From: Alistipes sp.
GTDB lineage: Bacteria; Bacteroidota; Bacteroidia; Bacteroidales; Rikenellaceae
Direction of reading: 5' to 3'
DNA length: 64,000 nucleotides
NCBI GenBank assembly: GCA_017379015.1
Contig: JAFNXN010000014.1
Span: forward strand, 1 to 64,000
The notes under the pieces were generated by a model. It was not told the DNA's origin, did no database searches, and worked only from the letters and a program-made list of their open reading frames with translations. A program made the position numbers and the translations under genes. Each line of letters begins with the position of its first letter. The stretch's first letter is position 1. Shown here piece by piece: positions 58,985-64,000 of the stretch.

Positions 58985-61924
58985 ATGAAGAGGTTTTTAA
59001 CACTTGTTTTGATGTTGTGCGTGGCACTGCCAGCCATGGCGCAGTCGGGGCGTGTCGTGGCAAAGGTCATCGATATGGAGACTAAGGATGGTATCATCGG
59101 TGCTATTGTGGAGGTTACGTCAAAGAAGAATGCTAACTATCGTAAGCACAATACCACGGGTGCTGGTGGTAGTGTTACCATTTCGGGTCTTCCCGCTGGC
59201 GACTACACTATGACGATCTCATTTATCGGATACACTTCGATTAATAGAGACGTAACAGTGTCGGGTACCACAGACCTTGGTACTATTGAGCTGGCTCCGG
59301 GTGTGGCAATCGAGGCGGTCGTAAAGGAGGTTCAGGCGTTGCGTACCTCGCAGAATGGCGATACGCTGGCCTATAACGCTGCGGCGTTTAAGGTGGCTGC
59401 CGATGCCGATGTCGAGGGCCTTCTAAAGAAGATGCCCGGTATCACCATTACAAATGGATCGGTAGAGGCTCAGGGTGAGCAGGTTAAGAAGATCTTCGTC
59501 GATGGCAAGGAGTTCTTCGGTGAGGATGTCTCTACGGCACTCAACTCGCTACCAGCGCAGGCTGTCGAGCGCATCGAGGTCTTCAATAAACTCTCAGATA
59601 ATGCTGAGTTCTCGGGTATGGACGATGGCGAGGGCTACAAGGCTATCAACATCATCACTCGCTCAAATATGCGTCAGGGTGTCTTCGGTAAGCTCTATGC
59701 TGGTTATGGCTATCAGCCAGACATCGATGGTGGTGCGCCTACCGATATGGAGTTTCAAAATGGAGCGATATACATCCCTGTAGTAGGTGATGTTACATCG
59801 CACCACAAGTATAATCTAGGTGGTAATGTAAATATCTTCCATGGCAATCACCGAGTATCTGTCATCGGACTTCTCAACAACGTCAACCAGCAAAACTTCT
59901 CGTTCGAGGATATCATCGGTGTCTCTGGTGGCGGCGGTGGAGGTCATCGTGGCCGTGGCGTAGGTCAGTATATGGTGCGTCCACAGAGTGGTGTTGCAAA
60001 CGTTGGGTCTATCGGTACTCAGTACACTGGTACGTGGGGTGAGAAGGATGCTATAAAGCTCAATGGCTCATACTTCTTCAACGACACTCGCACACGCAAC
60101 AAGAGCCTTGTGAAGAAGTGGTATGAGATCCCATCGCCCGATGACGACCTCGTGCAGGAGGGCGAGTCTGAGTCGCATAACTTTAACCACCGTTTCAATG
60201 TTCGTTTCGACTGGAATATCAACGAGAATATGTCGCTCATGTCACGCACGAACTTTAGCTTGCAGGGCAATGACTCATATAGCCAGCAGTATGGCGAGCT
60301 CACGGGCGAGACTCCTCAGAGCAAGGGTCTGCCCTACGAGACTCTACATAATGGTTCAGATGGTCTGTCGCGTGCCTTCCGCTTCTCGGAGTTCTTGCAG
60401 TATCGCCTCAAGCTTGGTAAGCCTGGTCGTACAATCACTCTCGATGGCCGCTACTCGGTGCGTAACACACCACGCTCATGGACTCATAGCTACTCTACGC
60501 TATCTACACTCTACGATGCCGAGAGCGCAATGTGTCTCCCTGATTTGCGCTATGTGTCGTCGCTAGCACCTCAGGGCGAGACCGACATTCGTGCAAACTT
60601 CACCTATACTGAGCCCGTCTCGAAAAATTCGCAGGTTAGCTTCCAGTATCGCTTCGACTATGAGGATCAGTTTATCGAGAAGAGTGCCTATGTTACTGGT
60701 AACGACTACAATATCACGGGTCTTGTTCCCGATCCAGACCTATCGTCGTTCACCAATAGCCTCAGCATGGAGCACCGCGTAGGTCCTGGCTTCCGCTATG
60801 CTAAGGGACGTAACACCTTTATTACCAATATCTACTACCAGTACTCTACGCTCAATGGTATGATTAATGGCAAGGATGTGAAGCGCGACTTTAACGATCT
60901 AACGTACTTTGTGATGGGTAACGTGGCGTTCAACCCACAGAACTCTATCCGTGTGTTTATCAACTCATACACTCACAACCCAGATGTGCGTAACCTTCAG
61001 GATATCTACGATGTGTCGAACGCACAGTATATCTCAAAGGGTAATCCAGAGCTTAGATCGTCGTATAACCACCGCATCAACTTCCACTACGTGCGCTCAA
61101 ATATCGAGAAGGGTCGCACCTTCATGTGGATGTTCTCGGGACAGATTACTCAGCGATATATCGGTCAGAAGATAACCTATAACCCTGAGAGCATCACAGT
61201 AGGTGATAAGGTCTATAACCCATTGCAGTTTACCGAGTACGCAAATATGAATGGCTCAAGCTCGTTGCGTACACACCTTAGCTACGGCTTCCCTATTGCG
61301 CCTATCAAGTGTAACCTCAATGTAATGGTTGGCTATAACTGGAATCGCACCCCATCTATGATCAACGATGAGCTTAACATTACAAGCAACATGGGTTACG
61401 ATGCCACCGTGTCGCTGGGTAGTAACATCTCGGAGAATATAGACTTTACACTGCAGTGGAACGGTGCTTACAACAACGCTACGCAGTCATTGGCTCAGCG
61501 CAACGGTCGTAACGAGTACTTCAACCACACCGCATCGGGAACGTTGAAGTGGGTATTCTGGAGGGGCTTCACATTCACAGCTGCCGTAACCTACAACCAG
61601 TATATTGGCTTTACCAACGACTATAACGAGGATTACCTCCTCTGTAATGTCTATCTCGGCAAGAAGCTCTTCAAGAATAAGCAGGGCGAGCTACTTATCG
61701 GCGTGAACGACCTCCTAAACCAGAACACAGCCTTTGCTCGTACCGTGGGTAGTGGCTTTACTCAGAACTCATGGAATAGTGTTATAGGTCGTTACTTCAC
61801 CGTCCAGTTCAACTACAACCTCCGTTACTTTGGTAAGCGAGGCTCAACCAACATTGATGACTACGAGGGAATGGGTGGATCAGGTGGTAAGCGTCCTGCC
61901 TTTGGGCCTCCTATGCACCACTAA
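58985..61924 (+). CDS. TonB-dependent outer-membrane receptor (second)
   Basis: A 979-residue outer-membrane protein. ATG at 58985 is preferred to TTG six bases earlier. The signal peptide ends at PAMAQ (about 1-19). A carboxypeptidase-regulatory-like domain (GRVVAKVIDMETKDGIIGAI, about 22-105) is followed by a plug region (LLKKMPGITITNGSVEAQGE ... KIFVDGKEFFGEDVSTALNSL) and a large beta-barrel ending in an aromatic last strand. A glycine stretch GGGGGGHRGRG lies near residue 320 in a likely surface loop. No SusD-like gene is adjacent, so a glycan substrate should not be assumed. The last codon lies in the first copy of a 26-base direct repeat. Confidence 0.9.
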   Translation: MKRFLTLVLMLCVALPAMAQSGRVVAKVIDMETKDGIIGAIVEVTSKKNANYRKHNTTGAGGSVTISGLPAGDYTMTISFIGYTSINRDVTVSGTTDLGTIELAPGVAIEAVVKEVQALRTSQNGDTLAYNAAAFKVAADADVEGLLKKMPGITITNGSVEAQGEQVKKIFVDGKEFFGEDVSTALNSLPAQAVERIEVFNKLSDNAEFSGMDDGEGYKAINIITRSNMRQGVFGKLYAGYGYQPDIDGGAPTDMEFQNGAIYIPVVGDVTSHHKYNLGGNVNIFHGNHRVSVIGLLNNVNQQNFSFEDIIGVSGGGGGGHRGRGVGQYMVRPQSGVANVGSIGTQYTGTWGEKDAIKLNGSYFFNDTRTRNKSLVKKWYEIPSPDDDLVQEGESESHNFNHRFNVRFDWNINENMSLMSRTNFSLQGNDSYSQQYGELTGETPQSKGLPYETLHNGSDGLSRAFRFSEFLQYRLKLGKPGRTITLDGRYSVRNTPRSWTHSYSTLSTLYDAESAMCLPDLRYVSSLAPQGETDIRANFTYTEPVSKNSQVSFQYRFDYEDQFIEKSAYVTGNDYNITGLVPDPDLSSFTNSLSMEHRVGPGFRYAKGRNTFITNIYYQYSTLNGMINGKDVKRDFNDLTYFVMGNVAFNPQNSIRVFINSYTHNPDVRNLQDIYDVSNAQYISKGNPELRSSYNHRINFHYVRSNIEKGRTFMWMFSGQITQRYIGQKITYNPESITVGDKVYNPLQFTEYANMNGSSSLRTHLSYGFPIAPIKCNLNVMVGYNWNRTPSMINDELNITSNMGYDATVSLGSNISENIDFTLQWNGAYNNATQSLAQRNGRNEYFNHTASGTLKWVFWRGFTFTAAVTYNQYIGFTNDYNEDYLLCNVYLGKKLFKNKQGELLIGVNDLLNQNTAFARTVGSGFTQNSWNSVIGRYFTVQFNYNLRYFGKRGSTNIDDYEGMGGSGGKRPAFGPPMHH

Positions 61925-61948
61925 TTTTTGATGATAAGGCCGCATCTG
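61923..61948 (+). repeat. 26-base direct repeat, copy 1
   Basis: AATTTTTGATGATAAGGCCG followed by CATCTG overlaps the stop codon of the TonB receptor gene. Copy 2 lies 126 bases downstream with two mismatches. Confidence 0.8.
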
Positions 61949-61972
61949 TGGCACATCCCAAAAAGTAAGAGA

Positions 61973-62015
61973 CCTCGGGCTGTACGTCTTGTACTATCCC
62001 GAGGCATCTTCTTTT
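61973..62015 (+). terminator. Terminator after the second TonB receptor
   Basis: CCTCGGG and CCCGAGG form a perfect 7-bp stem; GTAC/GTAC extends it inside. CATCTTCTTTT follows. Confidence 0.78.
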
Positions 62016-62048
62016 GCGATGCACCACATCTACGACCCTCTAATCAAA

Positions 62049-62074
62049 AATTTTCGATGATAAGGTCGCATCTG
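62049..62074 (+). repeat. 26-base direct repeat, copy 2
   Basis: AATTTTCGATGATAAGGTCG followed by CATCTG, 24 of 26 identical to 61923-61948. It lies between the two terminators. Confidence 0.8.
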
Positions 62075-62084
62075 CTTTCCTCTT

Positions 62085-62130
62085 AAAAATTGGGCTGAAT
62101 GGGATATAGATGTGCCCCATTCAGCCCAAT
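62085..62130 (-). terminator. Terminator of the dipeptidase gene
   Basis: A perfect 15-bp stem (62089-62103 with 62116-62130) with a 12-base loop; on the minus strand it is followed by TTTTTAAG. It lies about 40 bases past the dipeptidase stop. Confidence 0.9.
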
Positions 62131-62167
62131 GGTTGAGAGTCCGAGAATGACCCCTTATCGCAAGAAT

Positions 62168-63532
62168 TTACTCGGCGAAGTACTTGTAGAAGTAAGGCAA
62201 AGTCTCCAAGCCCTTGTCGAACTGATCAAGACCATAGCTCTCATTAGGCGAGTGGATAGCATCCTTCGAGAGACCGAAGCCTAGCAAGATAGACTTGATG
62301 CCGAGGATGTTCTCGAAGCCCGAGATGATTGGAATCGAACCGCCCGAGTAGAATGGTAGTGGCTTGATGCCGAATGTTGTCTCAACGGCCTTCTCGGCAG
62401 CCTTGTATGCTGGTAGGTCGGTAGGCGATACGTATGGAGCACCACCGTGCAAGAATTCAACCTTAACCTTTACGCTCTTAGGTGCGATGCGGCGGAAGTG
62501 CTTCTCGAAGAGCTTTGCGATCTTCTTGAAGTCCTGGTTAGGAACAAGTCGCATAGAGATCTTTGCTGAGGCCTTTGATGGGATCACAGTCTTAGTACCC
62601 TCGCCAGTGTAGCCACTCCAGATGCCATTTACGTCAAGCGATGGACGGATACCTGTGCGCTCCATTGTGGTATAGTCAATCTCGCCAGCTACGTCGCCAA
62701 GGTCGAGAGCCTTCTTGTACTCATCGAGTGAGAAAGGAGCCTTGTTCAGTGCCTTGCGCTCTGCCTCGCTGAGGATGCGAACGTCATCGTAGAAGCCAGG
62801 GATGGTAACGCGACCAAACTCGTCGGTGAGCGATGCTACGAGCTTTGCAAGCACGTTTGCTGGGTTAGCCACAGCACCACCGAACAAGCCTGAGTGAAGA
62901 TCCTTGTCAGGACCTGTTACCTCCACCTGCATGTAGGTAAGACCACGCAAGCCAGCAGTGATAGTAGGGCAGTCGAGGCCAATCATCGAGGTGTCCGACA
63001 CAAGGATAATATCGGCCTTGAGCATCTTCTTATTATCGGCACAGAACTTATAGAGGCTTGGCGAGCCAATCTCCTCCTCGCCCTCAAGCATAAACTTAAC
63101 GTTGCAAGGGAGGGTGTTGGTAGCCACCATTGCCTCGAATGCCTTGGCGTGCATGAAGAGCTGACCCTTGTCGTCGTCAGCACCACGACACCAGATGCGA
63201 CCATCCTTGATCTCTGGCTCAAATGGATTTGTCTTCCACTCGTCGATAGGATCCTCTGGCATCACGTCGTAGTGGCCATATACCAATACTGTCTTAGCCT
63301 TAGGGTCGATGATCTTCTCGGCATATACCACTGGGTTACCCTCGGTTGGCATCACCTCGGCACGGTCGGCACCAGCCTTAACGAGCGATTGAGCAAGCCA
63401 CTCGGCACAACGCACCATATCCTGCTTGTGAAGCGATGGCTGTGCGCTGATCGATGGAATGCGAAGAAGGTCGAAAAGCTCCTCTAGGAAACGCTCTCTG
63501 TTTTGCTTGATGTACTCTGTTGCAAGTTTCAT
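62168..63532 (-). CDS. M20-family dipeptidase
   Basis: A 454-residue zinc dipeptidase (CNDP/PepV-like). Metal ligands are visible in VYGHYDVMP (His), WCRGADDDKGQLFMHAKAFE (Asp) and FMLEGEEEIGSPSL (the general-base and ligand glutamates). The dimerisation/lid domain lies in the middle (about 190-390), and SGGSIPIISGFE ... GFGLSKDAIHSPNESYGL near the end carries the last histidine ligand. No signal peptide, so it is cytosolic and probably cleaves imported dipeptides. It starts 24 bases after the glmM stop and is likely co-transcribed with it. Confidence 0.93.
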   Translation of the reverse strand: MKLATEYIKQNRERFLEELFDLLRIPSISAQPSLHKQDMVRCAEWLAQSLVKAGADRAEVMPTEGNPVVYAEKIIDPKAKTVLVYGHYDVMPEDPIDEWKTNPFEPEIKDGRIWCRGADDDKGQLFMHAKAFEAMVATNTLPCNVKFMLEGEEEIGSPSLYKFCADNKKMLKADIILVSDTSMIGLDCPTITAGLRGLTYMQVEVTGPDKDLHSGLFGGAVANPANVLAKLVASLTDEFGRVTIPGFYDDVRILSEAERKALNKAPFSLDEYKKALDLGDVAGEIDYTTMERTGIRPSLDVNGIWSGYTGEGTKTVIPSKASAKISMRLVPNQDFKKIAKLFEKHFRRIAPKSVKVKVEFLHGGAPYVSPTDLPAYKAAEKAVETTFGIKPLPFYSGGSIPIISGFENILGIKSILLGFGLSKDAIHSPNESYGLDQFDKGLETLPYFYKYFAE

Positions 63533-63556
63533 AATAGTATAGTTTTAAGGTAAAAT

Positions 63557-64000
63557 TTACTCTTTGCAAATTTGTTCTATTTCGGAAATAAATCGCTTTG
63601 CCAATGTGTCGGCCTCAGCCTTTGTCTTTGCCTCTGTATAGATGCGGATAATAGGCTCGGTATTCGACTTGCGAAGGTGTACCCAGTTCTCGGCAAAGTC
63701 GATCTTGACACCGTCAATATCGTTAATCCTTTCGCCTGAGTATCTTTGCTTTATGGTTGCAAGAATCTTGTCAACGTCGATCTCGGGCGTAAGCTCGATC
63801 TTGTTCTTCGAGGCGTAGTATGCTGGATATGTCTTGCGAAGCTCCGACATGGTCATATTGAGTCCTGCAAAATAGGTCAAAAACAGACCTACGCCAACAA
63901 GCGCATCGCGACCGTAGTGGAGCTCTGGGTAGATCACTCCGCCGTTACCCTCGCCACCGATTACTGCACCCGTCTCCTTCATCTTTTTGACCACATTAAC
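63557..64000 (-). CDS. glmM: Phosphoglucosamine mutase, C-terminal part (gene continues beyond window)
   Basis: An open frame of 147 codons from the window's right edge. The segment GAVIGGEGNGGVIYPELHYG-RDALVGVGLFL carries the sugar-binding GEGNGG loop of alpha-D-phosphohexomutases. The C-terminal phosphate-binding loop RKSNTEPIIRIYTEAKTKAEA is intact. The active-site serine lies outside the window. GlmM interconverts glucosamine-6- and -1-phosphate for peptidoglycan and LPS. Bacteroidetes members are hard to separate from phosphomannomutases, so the substrate name is tentative. Confidence 0.8.
   Translation of the reverse strand, partial: VNVVKKMKETGAVIGGEGNGGVIYPELHYGRDALVGVGLFLTYFAGLNMTMSELRKTYPAYYASKNKIELTPEIDVDKILATIKQRYSGERINDIDGVKIDFAENWVHLRKSNTEPIIRIYTEAKTKAEADTLAKRFISEIEQICKE

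Noticed and set aside
58985-61924. Second TonB receptor as a SusC of a glycan-utilisation locus
   Set aside because: No SusD-like lipoprotein or glycoside hydrolase is adjacent and the barrel is of the general outer-membrane type.

Overview
The window is chromosomal DNA from a member of the Bacteroidota, most likely Bacteroidales. Three lines support this. Promoters fit the Bacteroidetes pattern (TTTG, a spacer of about 19-21 bases, then TAnnTTTG). Many exported proteins are lipoproteins, some with BACON-like or fimbrillin-like folds, and the TonB-dependent receptors carry an N-terminal carboxypeptidase-regulatory-like domain. Housekeeping gene order also fits (xerC-hpf, rplM-rpsI-rpsB-tsf, parE-parC). 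A Rikenellaceae/Alistipes-like host is my guess from general resemblance; the sequence alone does not prove a genus.

Layout. 1-252: the tail of a serine-recombinase-like gene abuts a tRNA-Leu gene, probably the edge of an integrated element. 380-4518 (+): lspA, an unknown exported protein, xerC, hpf and obgE. 4610-7245: a secreted plug-like/TonB-C protein (-) divergent from a histidine kinase/response regulator pair (+). 7280-10812 (-): purC, a cysteine hydrolase and two acyltransferases resembling the glycine-lipid (Gls) pair. 10813-11310: a gene-free block built of inverted repeats around a palindromic element. 11311-16831 (-): an operon rsfS-ftsH-cdsA-psd-AI-2E permease-riboflavin kinase. 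17074-25577: oxyR (-) divergent from trpS, a CLC channel, ychF, a SIMPL protein, gltX and an aldose epimerase (+). 25698-31636 (+): an exported subtilisin and two large surface lipoproteins. 31933-34791 (+): rplM, rpsI, rpsB and tsf, with a structured leader before rpsB. 35044-38255 (-): a TonB-dependent receptor and a DUF2807 lipoprotein under an apparently slippage-prone promoter. 38650-49387 (+): plsC, parE, parC, aroK, murI, ftsK, a LolA-like protein and a DUF4465 lipoprotein. 49706-51380 (+): a 43-residue peptide and a fimbrillin-like lipoprotein. 51514-58335 (+): an unknown gene, rsmI, two glycosyltransferases, mazG, a gamma-carbonic-anhydrase-like protein and a LytS/LytTR pair. 58457-61924 (+): a small basic secreted protein and a second TonB-dependent receptor. 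62168-64000 (-): an M20 dipeptidase and the C-terminal part of glmM.

Most of the window is core metabolism, cell envelope and information processing. The parts that stand out are regulatory or accessory: a run of nine G residues in the -33/-7 spacer of the receptor promoter at 38301-38331; an unannotated 43-residue peptide with its own strong promoter at 49706; the nested inverted repeats at 11042-11290; a folded leader upstream of rpsB; and the recombinase/tRNA-Leu junction at the left edge. No CRISPR array, rRNA operon, complete insertion sequence or recognisable phage-defence cassette was seen.
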